DNA of 7,829 nucleotides from Chitinophaga pinensis (GTDB lineage: Bacteria > Bacteroidota > Bacteroidia > Chitinophagales > Chitinophagaceae): positions 1 to 7,829 of the forward strand of contig CAMCBE010000085.1 of NCBI GenBank assembly GCA_945872805.1. The letters run 5' to 3'. The notes beneath the pieces are model-generated. The model saw nothing but the letters and a program-made list of their open reading frames with translations. It made no database searches and was not told the DNA's origin. Below are positions 1-7,090 of the stretch, one piece after another; the stretch's first letter is position 1; each line of letters begins with the position of its first letter. A program made the translations under genes and the position numbers.

Positions 1-993
1 ATCTCCGATGATTTTTAAGCCTTCGATTGATTTCAATTTATCGGTGGCATAGACCAACAATGTTTCTTCGTATGCAGACATACGACTCTTTCCTTGTTTG
101 TTGATGAAATCGATTGCTGTTTTTAGCGCGATAACATCTGCGATATTTGGAGTGCCTGCCTCAAATTTAAAGGGGAGCTCGTTATAGGTTGTTTTTTCAA
201 AAGTCACTTCCTTGATCATTTCACCACCACCTTGGTAGGGAGGCATGGCTTCAAGCAGTGCTTTTTTTCCATACAATACGCCCACACCAGTTGGTCCGTA
301 AATTTTATGTCCTGAGAATACCATGAAATCACAATCCAATTTTTGTACTTCAATGTCTAAATGAACCACTGATTGTGCACCGTCTAACATTACGAGCGTG
401 CCATTCTGATGTGCTAGTGAAATTATTTCTTCTACTGGATTAATGACACCAAGGGCATTGGATACATGAATGATGGAAACTAGTTTTGTTTTTGTGTTTA
501 GTAGTTTCTTGAACGCATCCATATCTAAAATTCCATTCTCATCAACAGGTATAACCTTTATGCTTGCGCCGCGTTCTTCAGCTATCATCTGCCAAGGAAC
601 AATATTGGAATGGTGCTCTAATGTTGAAATGATAATTTCGTCGCCGTGGTTAAGGTTTGCTCTTCCCCAGGATGAAGCAACGAGGTTGATGCCCTCGGTG
701 GTTCCTTTTGTGAATATGATTTCTTCATGTGAAGAAGCGCCAATAAATTTTTTTACGGTTTGCCTTGTTTCTTCATAAGCGGCTGTGGCTTCATCAGCCA
801 AGGTGTGTAAGCCTCTGTGAATATTCGCGTTGTATGAGCTGTAGTAATTCGTGATAGCATCCACCACTGATTGTGGTTTTTGAGATGTTGCAGCGTTATC
901 AAAATAAATGAGGTCTTTGCCTTTTACTTTTCTTTTTAGAATAGGAAAAAGTTCACGCAGTTGCTCAACATCAAATGGTATATGATTTGTCAT
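1..993 (-). CDS. sufS: Cysteine desulfurase SufS (C-terminus cut by window edge)
   Basis: PLP-dependent class V aminotransferase-fold enzyme that takes sulfur from L-cysteine, leaving alanine, and hands it as persulfide to the SufBCD scaffold in the cytoplasm. My reverse-strand translation gives 331 residues starting MTNHIPFDVEQLRELFP. Family landmarks are all in place: NIHRGLHTL near residue 57, the LEHHSN motif with H127 (E. coli H123 stacks on PLP), DGAQ with D204 and Q207, the Schiff-base lysine K230 in SGHKIYGPTG (E. coli K226), and YQGGGEMI at 253-260, then FEAGTPN. E. coli SufS is about 406 residues, so roughly 75 are missing beyond the left edge, including the catalytic cysteine; that loop cannot be checked here. 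The gene is last of the visible suf genes and starts 10 bp after the sufD stop, indicating cotranscription. CsdA is a close paralogue, but the operon context favours SufS. Family assignment is very secure. Confidence 0.96.
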   Translation of the reverse strand, partial: MTNHIPFDVEQLRELFPILKRKVKGKDLIYFDNAATSQKPQSVVDAITNYYSSYNANIHRGLHTLADEATAAYEETRQTVKKFIGASSHEEIIFTKGTTEGINLVASSWGRANLNHGDEIIISTLEHHSNIVPWQMIAEERGASIKVIPVDENGILDMDAFKKLLNTKTKLVSIIHVSNALGVINPVEEIISLAHQNGTLVMLDGAQSVVHLDIEVQKLDCDFMVFSGHKIYGPTGVGVLYGKKALLEAMPPYQGGGEMIKEVTFEKTTYNELPFKFEAGTPNIADVIALKTAIDFINKQGKSRMSAYEETLLVYATDKLKSIEGLKIIGD

Positions 994-1003
994 GAATGCT
1001 ATT

Positions 1004-2308
1004 TCAAATAGTGATTGTAAGTCGTTCTGATATTAAGCTATCAATATAATTTCTTAATTCTTCCAATTCGATTTGTTGCAGAATGTCTGCAGCAAAAGCA
1101 TGCAAGAGTAATGCCTTGGCATTCTGTTCGGAAATTCCACGGGCACGTAAATAAAATAATGCATCTTCATCTAGCTTTCCAATAGTGCATCCATGAGAAC
1201 ATTTTACATCGTCAGCAAAAATTTCCAACTGTGGTTTTGTATTGGCTGATGAATTTTGGCCTAATAAAATATTTTTATTGGATTGATACGCATTTGTTTT
1301 TTGTGCATCTTTTCTAACAAATATTTTCCCATTGAAAATACCTGTTGAGTTATCATCCATAATGCCCTTGTACAATTCATTGCTCAAGCAGTTCGGCATG
1401 GCATTGTCTACAATGGTGTGGTTGTCCACTTGACTCTTGCCACCTAGTAGGTAAAGTCCATACATATGACTTTCACAAAATTCAGCACGCATAACCATAT
1501 TCAAGTTGTTGCGCACTATTTCGCCGCTTAGTGAAATAGTCACTGCATGAGCAGTTGATTTTCCTAGCTGATTGATTTGCGTTGTGCCTGTATGATTGGA
1601 GTCAGTTCCTTCATTTTGTATTTTGATATAACGAAAATGAGCGGCTTTTTCTACACAGATTTCAACGACCTCATTGGTTAAGCTTTGGTGATTTCCGATT
1701 TTATGGTAAGTCTCGATTATTGTTGCTATTGTATTTTCTTCTATGGAAACCAATATGCGTGGCTGACTAAATCTGAATCCAGATCGACTATCTGAAAAAT
1801 GATAGATGACAATGGGCTGGGAGAGCTCTTTGCCTTTTTTTACTTTTATGAACAAGCCATGTGCAGCAAATGAGCCATTTAATGCATTAATGCCATCTGG
1901 ATGATAGGCATTTGAGCAACCCAAATGTTCGTTCACGAAGTCAGCGTCTTCGTCAGTTGATGCTTCGCTCAATGATTTGATGATTAATCTATCTGATCCG
2001 TCTGTCAGTGTTGACAAATGTGGTTGATAAATACCGTTGATAAATACAAGTGAATTTGCGTTAGCCGTGCCGGGCAATTTAACCTTGCTTAGTTCTTCCT
2101 CTGAAAAATCAGTTTTGTCTTGGTTGTATTGTATGGCTTCTGTAAATACATTTTTAATGCGGGTATACTTCCATTCCTCATGCTTGACGGAAGGAAGGTC
2201 TAACTCACTGAAGCTATTCCAGTTTTTTTGCTGAAATGCCTTAAGTAGATCATTAGGTTGATCTTGGCTTTTGTATATGTCGTTGAAAAAAATCTTAGCG
2301 TCCATCAT
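1004..2308 (-). CDS. sufD: Fe-S cluster assembly protein SufD
   Basis: Scaffold subunit of the cytoplasmic SufBC2D complex; it pairs with SufB to form the beta-helix heterodimer where nascent clusters are built and is needed for iron acquisition. The protein has 434 residues (E. coli SufD 423). The N-terminal part is divergent, with the helical stretch EEWKYTRI near residue 43 typical of SufD. The C-terminal SufB/SufD core is strongly conserved: EIFADDVKCSHGCTIG followed by EDALFYLRARGIS. In this motif H372 aligns with E. coli SufD H360, the residue implicated at the SufB-SufD interface, and C370 matches the neighbouring conserved Cys. Two adjacent ATG codons open the frame (2306-2308 and 2303-2305); either could be used and there is no Shine-Dalgarno motif to decide. 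It lies 26 bp after sufC and 10 bp before sufS. Nothing is truncated. Identification is secure from motif and operon position. Confidence 0.96.
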   Translation of the reverse strand: MMDAKIFFNDIYKSQDQPNDLLKAFQQKNWNSFSELDLPSVKHEEWKYTRIKNVFTEAIQYNQDKTDFSEEELSKVKLPGTANANSLVFINGIYQPHLSTLTDGSDRLIIKSLSEASTDEDADFVNEHLGCSNAYHPDGINALNGSFAAHGLFIKVKKGKELSQPIVIYHFSDSRSGFRFSQPRILVSIEENTIATIIETYHKIGNHQSLTNEVVEICVEKAAHFRYIKIQNEGTDSNHTGTTQINQLGKSTAHAVTISLSGEIVRNNLNMVMRAEFCESHMYGLYLLGGKSQVDNHTIVDNAMPNCLSNELYKGIMDDNSTGIFNGKIFVRKDAQKTNAYQSNKNILLGQNSSANTKPQLEIFADDVKCSHGCTIGKLDEDALFYLRARGISEQNAKALLLHAFAADILQQIELEELRNYIDSLISERLTITI

Positions 2309-2334
2309 GTGGGTTTACGTGTTCTTACTTTTTC

Positions 2335-3105
2335 TTATGCTGTAGCTTCATTCACCTCTGCTTTGATGAAGTCGTATCCTTTTTCTTCAAGCTCAAAGGC
2401 TAGTTCTTTGGTGCCTGATTTCACTATCCTTCCATTATACAATACATGTACAAAGTCGGGTACGATATAATCCAACAAACGTTGATAGTGTGTTACGATT
2501 AGGAATGCATTGTCTTTTGTACGCAATTGGTTTACTCCATTCGCTACAATACGGAGTGCATCTATATCTAATCCTGAATCTGTCTCATCTAGGATGGCAA
2601 GCTTTGGGTCAAGCATAGCCATTTGAAAAATTTCATTTCTTTTTTTCTCACCACCTGAGAATCCTTCATTGAGCGAGCGACTTAATAGTGATTGGTCTAT
2701 TTCAACCAACTTCATTTTCTCTTTCATTGTTCTTAGGAACTGTGCAGCGTCAAGCGCCTCGAGGCCTTGGTATTTTCTTTTTTCATTTACTGCAGACTTA
2801 ATGAAGTTTGTTGTGCTTACTCCTGGTATTTCAACAGGGTATTGAAAGGCTAAGAACAATCCTTCTTTAGCCCGATCTTCTGGAGATAGTTCTAGCAAAT
2901 CTTTACCATTGAATTGAACGCTTCCGCCAGTCACTTCGTAATCTGCTCTCCCAGCCAATACAGACGCTAAGGTACTTTTACCAGAACCGTTTGGTCCCAT
3001 GATTGCATGTATCTCGCCGGGTTTGATGTCTAGGTTAATTCCTTTTAAAATTTCTTTTTCCTCAATTCTTGCTTGAAGATCATTGATGGTTAACATATGC
3101 TTCAT
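2335..3105 (-). CDS. sufC: Fe-S cluster assembly ATPase SufC
   Basis: Cytoplasmic ABC-type ATPase of the SufBC2D scaffold. It does not transport; ATP binding dimerises SufC and remodels SufB-SufD to expose the cluster assembly site. The 256-residue protein (E. coli 248) has every nucleotide-binding element: Walker A GPNGSGKST at 37-45, Q-loop Q88 in AFQYP, signature FSGGEKKR at 149-156, Walker B LAILDE at 169-174 with catalytic E174, D-loop around D180 in the SufC-typical DSGLDIDAL, and switch H206 in VTHYQR. The listed ATG gives MKHMLTI; a second in-frame ATG at residue 4 (3094-3096) would give the MLTI start that matches most SufC proteins, so the true start may be 9 bases further in. It begins 22 bp after the sufB stop and ends 26 bp before sufD. 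No membrane domain is present here or nearby, consistent with SufC and not a transporter ATPase. Confidence 0.98.
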   Translation of the reverse strand: MKHMLTINDLQARIEEKEILKGINLDIKPGEIHAIMGPNGSGKSTLASVLAGRADYEVTGGSVQFNGKDLLELSPEDRAKEGLFLAFQYPVEIPGVSTTNFIKSAVNEKRKYQGLEALDAAQFLRTMKEKMKLVEIDQSLLSRSLNEGFSGGEKKRNEIFQMAMLDPKLAILDETDSGLDIDALRIVANGVNQLRTKDNAFLIVTHYQRLLDYIVPDFVHVLYNGRIVKSGTKELAFELEEKGYDFIKAEVNEATA

Positions 3106-3127
3106 TTGACTTTTTAAAAATTATTGG

Positions 3128-4576
3128 TTAGCCTACACTGCCCTCAAGGCTAATGGCTAGAAGCTTTTGGGCTTCAACAGCAAATTCCATCGGCAATTGA
3201 TTCATTACCTCTTTGGCAAATCCATTGATGATGAGCGCAACGGCAGATTCTGTATCGATACCACGTTGGTTGCAATAAAAAATCTGGTCTTCACCAATTT
3301 TTGACGTAGTGGCTTCGTGCTCAACTTGAGCGGTATTATTTTTAACTTCGATATACGGAAATGTATGGGCACCACATTTATCGCCCAGCAACAACGAATC
3401 ACATTGTGAAAAGTTTCTCGCGTTGCTGGCATTTTTTGCTACACTCACTAAGCCTCTATATGAGTTATTGCTTTTTCCTGCTGAGATTCCTTTAGATACG
3501 ATCCTGCTTTTAGTATTTTTTCCAAGGTGAACCATTTTCGTTCCGGTATCAGCTTGTTGAAAGTTATTCGTAACGGCCACCGAATAAAATTCGCCAATGC
3601 TGTTATCCCCTTTTAAAATTACACTTGGGTATTTCCACGTAATGCTTGATCCTGTTTCAACTTGTGTCCAGGATATTTTCGCAAATGGCCCTGCACAAAT
3701 TCCACGCTTGGTTACAAAATTATAGATGCCACCTTTTCCTTCTTTATCTCCAGGATACCAATTTTGAACAGTCGAATATTTAATCTCTGCTTTTTCCATG
3801 GCAATCAATTCTACCACAGCCGCATGCAGTTGATTTTCATCGCGCATGGGTGCAGTACATCCTTCTAGGTAGCTGACATAACTTCCTTCTTCAGCCACAA
3901 TAAGTGTGCGTTCAAATTGACCCGTATTGGCTGCATTGATTCGGAAGTAAGTAGATAGTTCCATCGGGCATCGAACACCTTTTGGAATAAAACAAAATGA
4001 CCCATCACTAAAAACGGCAGAGTTTAGTGCAGTGAAATAATTATCTGTTGCTGGAACAACTGAGCCAAGGTATTTTTTAATGAGTTCTGGATGTTCTTGT
4101 ACCGCATCACTCATAGAGCAAAAGATCACACCCACTTTTGATAGTTCTTCTTTGAATGTAGTGGCTACAGAAACACTATCCATTACGGCATCAACGGCTA
4201 CTCCTGATATTCTTTTTTGTTCATCCAGTGAAATGCCAAGTTTTTCAAAAGTTTTTCTAAGCTCGGGATCGATTTCGTCGAGGCTATCGAGTGTAACTTT
4301 TTGCTTTGGCGCGGAGTAGTAAATGATGTTTTGGTAATCAATCTTTGGATAACCTACGTTTGCCCAATCAGGCTCTTGCATGGTAAGCCAATGCCTATAT
4401 GCCTTTAGTCTGTACTCAAGCATCCAGCTTGGCTCGTTTTTTTTCGCGGAGATAAATTTTACGGTTTCTTCACTCAGTCCAATCGGTGCTTCATCCGCCT
4501 CAATATCCGTAACAAAGCCATATTTGTATTCGGATGAGGTAATCTGTTCTAATATGTTGTCATTTTCCTCTTGCAT
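3128..4576 (-). CDS. sufB: Fe-S cluster assembly scaffold SufB
   Basis: Main scaffold of the SUF system, receiving persulfide sulfur and holding the nascent Fe-S cluster with SufD. It has 482 residues (E. coli 495). Conserved blocks run through the protein: EPSWMLEYRLKAYRHWL near 48-64, DSVSVATTF at 133-141, KGVRCPMELSTYFRIN at 199-214, EGCTAP with C240 (E. coli C254, on the sulfur path), SQCDSLLLGDKCGAHTFPY with C392 (E. coli C405), HEATTSKIGEDQ with H420 and E421 (E. coli H433/E434), and an ISLEGSVG C-terminus almost identical to the E. coli end. The cysteine-rich CxxCxxxC insert that E. coli SufB carries after YYSAP is absent (residues 86-100 read YYSAPKQKVT and onwards with no Cys). It is the first gene of the operon; the next gene starts 22 bp later. 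The start is the only suitable ATG near the conserved N-terminus, preceded by A/T-rich sequence with no Shine-Dalgarno. Confidence 0.98.
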   Translation of the reverse strand: MQEENDNILEQITSSEYKYGFVTDIEADEAPIGLSEETVKFISAKKNEPSWMLEYRLKAYRHWLTMQEPDWANVGYPKIDYQNIIYYSAPKQKVTLDSLDEIDPELRKTFEKLGISLDEQKRISGVAVDAVMDSVSVATTFKEELSKVGVIFCSMSDAVQEHPELIKKYLGSVVPATDNYFTALNSAVFSDGSFCFIPKGVRCPMELSTYFRINAANTGQFERTLIVAEEGSYVSYLEGCTAPMRDENQLHAAVVELIAMEKAEIKYSTVQNWYPGDKEGKGGIYNFVTKRGICAGPFAKISWTQVETGSSITWKYPSVILKGDNSIGEFYSVAVTNNFQQADTGTKMVHLGKNTKSRIVSKGISAGKSNNSYRGLVSVAKNASNARNFSQCDSLLLGDKCGAHTFPYIEVKNNTAQVEHEATTSKIGEDQIFYCNQRGIDTESAVALIINGFAKEVMNQLPMEFAVEAQKLLAISLEGSVG

Positions 4577-4591
4577 AGCTCATTCTTAATT

Positions 4592-4607
4592 TGAATTGCA
4601 AAATTCA
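4592..4607. repeat. Inverted repeat upstream of sufB
   Basis: TGAATT, a 4-base spacer GCAA, then AATTCA form a perfect 6-4-6 inverted repeat 16-31 bases ahead of the sufB start codon. It overlaps the best candidate -7 element for sufB, a position where a bound repressor would block transcription. An operator role is inference; 6-base arms in A/T-rich DNA can arise by chance. Confidence 0.35.
4599..4606 (-). promoter_or_regulatory. Candidate -7 element for sufB
   Basis: Read on the minus strand the octamer is GAATTTTG, matching the Bacteroidota -7 consensus TAnnTTTG except for the first base. It lies 22 bases before the sufB ATG, so the leader would be short. No clear -33 TTG/TTTG partner is present at the expected distance; only a T-run (plus-strand A-run 4625-4630) is there. 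Weak, sequence-only prediction. Confidence 0.25.
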
Positions 4608-4720
4608 TCATTTTAGCTTGTTATAAAAAACCGAAGGGCATTTAGAATCCCATTTTGGGGGTGATTTTCCCAATATCGTAACAAGAACGGCTGTCGTTTG
4701 TTGGCTGCTTTATTATCTTT

Positions 4721-4739
4721 CCTAAAAGGTGGCCTAAAA
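4721..4739. repeat. CCTAAAA direct repeat upstream of galK
   Basis: CCTAAAA occurs at 4721-4727 and again at 4733-4739, a 12-base step, about 14 bases before the galK candidate -7 box. A pair of identical half-sites at near one helical turn is the arrangement used by some activators, but no regulator is known here and chance cannot be excluded. Confidence 0.25.
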
Positions 4740-4752
4740 TAATGGATATCAA

Positions 4753-4760
4753 TATCTTTG
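4753..4760 (+). promoter_or_regulatory. Candidate -7 element for galK operon
   Basis: TATCTTTG is an exact match to the Bacteroidota primary sigma -7 consensus TAnnTTTG, and lies 21 bases before the galK ATG, implying a leader of roughly 15 bases. No -33 TTG/TTTG is found 17-23 bases upstream, so the promoter may depend on an activator, or the match may be coincidental. A second partial match, TATCTTTC, lies at 4714-4721. Confidence 0.45.
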
Positions 4761-4768
4761 GAATCCAA
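4758..4768. repeat. Inverted repeat at presumed galK transcription start
   Basis: TTGGA, one base, then TCCAA form a perfect 5-1-5 inverted repeat that overlaps the end of the TATCTTTG box and the expected transcription start. This placement would suit an operator; that role is inference, and the element is short. Confidence 0.3.
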
Positions 4769-4781
4769 TAAATAATCCTCT

Positions 4782-5936
4782 ATGGTCTCTACAGCATCCC
4801 TGAAAGCACTTTTTGTAGCCGAGTTTGGACAATCTCCACGGTTTTTTCGCTCCCCAGCTCGTATAAACCTGATTGGTGAGCATACTGATTACAATGAAGG
4901 ATTTGTATTACCAGCGGGGATTGACTTGTATTGTAATATTGCCATTGCGCCATCAGGGTTGAATGAATGCACCCTGGTTGCGTGCGATTTAAATGAGCGA
5001 GTCAGTTTTGATGCACATTCAGATATAAAATCAGAGGCTTTTTGGGCAAATTATATTTTAGGTGTAAGAAGGGCATTTAGAAAAAGAGGAATCAACCTTC
5101 CGGGGATTAATGCGGTTATTCGATCTGAGGTGCCTGTTGGTGCGGGGTTGTCTTCTTCGGCCGCGCTTGAATCAGTTTTTGCCTATGCGTTCAATGAGCT
5201 GTTCTCCTGTGGATTAAGCAAAATCGAGTTAACGAAAATTGCACAAGAATCTGAAAATGAATTCATCAGTTTGCAGTGTGGTATAATGGACATGTTTGCT
5301 AGCATCCATGCACAAGAAAACAAGGCAATCAAGTTAGATTGTCGCAGTCTTCTTTTCGATTATATCCCTCTTGCCTTGGGCAAAAACAAACTTTTATTAT
5401 TCGATACCATGGTGAAACACGAGTTGGCTTCATCAGAATACAATACACGGAGAGAGGAATGCAATGCAGTGGTAAATTATTTGAAAGGAATCGGTTATGA
5501 AGTCCAATCATTACGGGATGTTGATATGACTATGTTGTCTTCAATTCAGTCGAATATAAATCCTGTGCTATTCAAACGAGCTAAATACGTAATAGAAGAA
5601 AATACTCGTTTGAATTCTTTTGCGGAATCTGTTTCTCGGAGCGATTGGCAAGCGGCCGGTTCGTTGTTATATCAATCCCATGAGGGGTTGAAAAATGAAT
5701 ACGAAGTGAGTTGTACCGAACTCGATGTGTTGGTTGATGCTGTTATGGGGATGGATGGTGTTTGGGGTGCCCGGATGATGGGAGGCGGATTTGGCGGATG
5801 CACATTGAACCTAGTGGAAGAATCTAAGGTAGAGGCTATAGTTGACCAAGTAAATGCAGGGTATCTAAAGTCATTTGGATTGAAACCGAAACATTATATT
5901 GCAGGTACATGTAACGGTGCATCTGCATTTTATTAA
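4782..5936 (+). CDS. galK: Galactokinase
   Basis: GHMP-family kinase that phosphorylates alpha-D-galactose at C1 with ATP, the first committed step of the Leloir pathway in the cytoplasm. Its 384 residues match the usual length (E. coli 382). The galactokinase signature PARINLIGEHTDYN spans about 25-38, with R27 and sugar-binding E33, H34 and D36. The phosphate-binding GHMP motif VPVGAGLSSSAALE spans 117-130. The catalytic base is D170 in CGIMD, followed by DCRSL at 186-190, VKHELASSEYNTRR at 211-224, and the C-terminal MMGGGFGGC at 332-340. Two small deviations from the common family pattern are an Ala in place of Gly before R27 and a Met in place of Gln after D170. The start is the first ATG after an in-frame TAA at 4773-4775. 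It is first in the operon, with galM 11 bp downstream. No galT or galE is visible in the window. Confidence 0.97.
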   Translation: MVSTASLKALFVAEFGQSPRFFRSPARINLIGEHTDYNEGFVLPAGIDLYCNIAIAPSGLNECTLVACDLNERVSFDAHSDIKSEAFWANYILGVRRAFRKRGINLPGINAVIRSEVPVGAGLSSSAALESVFAYAFNELFSCGLSKIELTKIAQESENEFISLQCGIMDMFASIHAQENKAIKLDCRSLLFDYIPLALGKNKLLLFDTMVKHELASSEYNTRREECNAVVNYLKGIGYEVQSLRDVDMTMLSSIQSNINPVLFKRAKYVIEENTRLNSFAESVSRSDWQAAGSLLYQSHEGLKNEYEVSCTELDVLVDAVMGMDGVWGARMMGGGFGGCTLNLVEESKVEAIVDQVNAGYLKSFGLKPKHYIAGTCNGASAFY

Positions 5937-5947
5937 AAAAATTTGCC

Positions 5948-7087
5948 ATGAAAAAAACAATTTTATTTTCTCTTATTTTTCTCTCTGTACTAATTTCTTG
6001 CAACCTCAAAAATGAAAAAAAGGACATGGATACTTCAGCACAAACTAGGGCCTCTTTGTTTACAGATACCATTCAAGGTAAAGCGGTTGGACTCTATACT
6101 TTGCAAAATAAAAACGGCATGTTGGTTGAGTTGACCAACTATGGGGCAACTCTGGTGAGTATTAATGTCCCTGATGCCGCTGGTAAGATTGAAAATGTAA
6201 CCTTTGGTTATGATAGCATAGCCGGATATTATGCTGGCAAATCATACTTCGGATGCGTTGTAGGTCGTTATGCAAATCGAATAGCCCTTGGTAAATTCAA
6301 CATAGATGGTGTAGCGTATAGTGCGCCAATTAATAACGGACAAAATACATTGCATGGTGGTGTAAATAGTATGGATAAGCAAGCATGGGATGCTAAAGAA
6401 GTGGTTAATGGCGTTGAGTTCTCTATTCTCGTTAAAGACGGGGAGAATGGCTATCCAGGAGACTTGGATTTAAAAGTGACGTATACTCTGTTAGAAAATA
6501 ATAGCATACAAATTGATTATGCTGCTACAACCAATAAAACCACTGTAGCAAATTTTGCAAACCATGCTTACTTCAATTTGTCTGGAGACCTTACTTCATC
6601 AATTGCTTCGCATATTGTTCAATTGAATGCATCACGATTTACACCTGTTGATAGTACATTGATTCCAACAGGCGAGTTAAAGGCCGTTGCCAATACTCCT
6701 TTTGATTTTACAACACCCAAGGCAGTTGGCAAAGACATTGATGCTGATGATGAGCAAATTAAATTTGGTAAAGGGTATGATCATAATTATGTATTGAATC
6801 CTTCAAAAGATAAATTGAATCTTGCTGCGGTTGTGGTAGAAGAAAAATCTGGTCGTAAAATGGAAGTCTTTACCACAGAGCCTGGTGTGCAGTTTTATTC
6901 TGGTAATTTTTTAAATGGCACTGAACGTGCACATGGCATAGCCTATGAGCACCGTACTGCACTGTGTTTGGAGACGCAACATTTTCCAAATTCACCAAAC
7001 GAGCCTTCATTCCCTTCCACATTACTTAAGCCAGGTGAAAAATTTGTTAGTCAAACCATCTATGCTTTTTCAACTGTGAAAAAATAA
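5948..7087 (+). CDS. galM: Aldose 1-epimerase (mutarotase), predicted lipoprotein
   Basis: Interconverts the alpha and beta anomers of aldoses such as galactose and glucose, supplying the alpha form that galactokinase uses. The 379-residue protein is longer than cytosolic GalM (about 340-346) because it begins with a lipoprotein signal peptide: KK, a hydrophobic run from about residue 5, and lipobox LISC with C18 as the predicted lipidated residue, followed by a charged linker. The catalytic domain then follows from about residue 35. Active-site residues are all visible: R111 in GRYANRI, H136 in NTLHGG, H206 in NHAYFNLSG, D278 in YDHNYVLN and E342 in LETQHFPNSPN, equivalent to Lactococcus R71, H96, H170, D243 and E304. 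It should therefore act in the periplasm or at the outer membrane. Which sugar it prefers cannot be read from sequence. It is flanked by galK (11 bp) and xylB (3 bp), so almost surely cotranscribed. Confidence 0.95.
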   Translation: MKKTILFSLIFLSVLISCNLKNEKKDMDTSAQTRASLFTDTIQGKAVGLYTLQNKNGMLVELTNYGATLVSINVPDAAGKIENVTFGYDSIAGYYAGKSYFGCVVGRYANRIALGKFNIDGVAYSAPINNGQNTLHGGVNSMDKQAWDAKEVVNGVEFSILVKDGENGYPGDLDLKVTYTLLENNSIQIDYAATTNKTTVANFANHAYFNLSGDLTSSIASHIVQLNASRFTPVDSTLIPTGELKAVANTPFDFTTPKAVGKDIDADDEQIKFGKGYDHNYVLNPSKDKLNLAAVVVEEKSGRKMEVFTTEPGVQFYSGNFLNGTERAHGIAYEHRTALCLETQHFPNSPNEPSFPSTLLKPGEKFVSQTIYAFSTVKK

Positions 7088-7090
7088 ACA

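Larger units (their letters stand above)
4577..4781. promoter_or_regulatory. Divergent intergenic region between sufB and galK
   Basis: This 205-bp A/T-rich spacer separates two operons read in opposite directions, so it must carry promoter information for both unless one is driven from elsewhere. I see no ORF of note, no RNA gene and no convincing terminator. Short structured elements inside it (promoter-like box, two inverted repeats, one direct repeat) are listed separately. G-rich and C-rich runs around 4649-4671 could form weak 3-4 bp hairpins but have no T tract. No transcriptional regulator gene is adjacent within the window. Confidence 0.75.

Noticed and set aside
470..778. 102-codon open frame on the plus strand
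   Set aside because: Lies wholly antisense to sufS, whose own frame carries clear conserved motifs; the translated sequence resembles no family.
2335..3105. SufC as the ATPase of an ABC transporter
   Set aside because: The LDETDSGLDIDAL stretch, the lack of any membrane gene and the position between sufB and sufD identify it as SufC.
4631..4671. Possible terminator: CCGAAGGG near an A-run, and CCCA-TTT-TGGG at 4649-4659
   Set aside because: CCGAAGGG has no complementary arm nearby, and the CCCA/TGGG stem is 4 bp with no following T tract; also no gene ends here, since both neighbours read away.
4742..4771. Nine-codon reading frame (ATG to TAA) just upstream of galK, possible leader peptide
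   Set aside because: It overlaps the candidate -7 box, so it would not be fully transcribed from that promoter, and there is no codon bias or attenuator hairpin suggesting a leader peptide.
5836..6072. 78-codon minus-strand frame spanning the galK-galM junction
   Set aside because: Overlaps the ends of two well-supported genes and has no recognisable domain.
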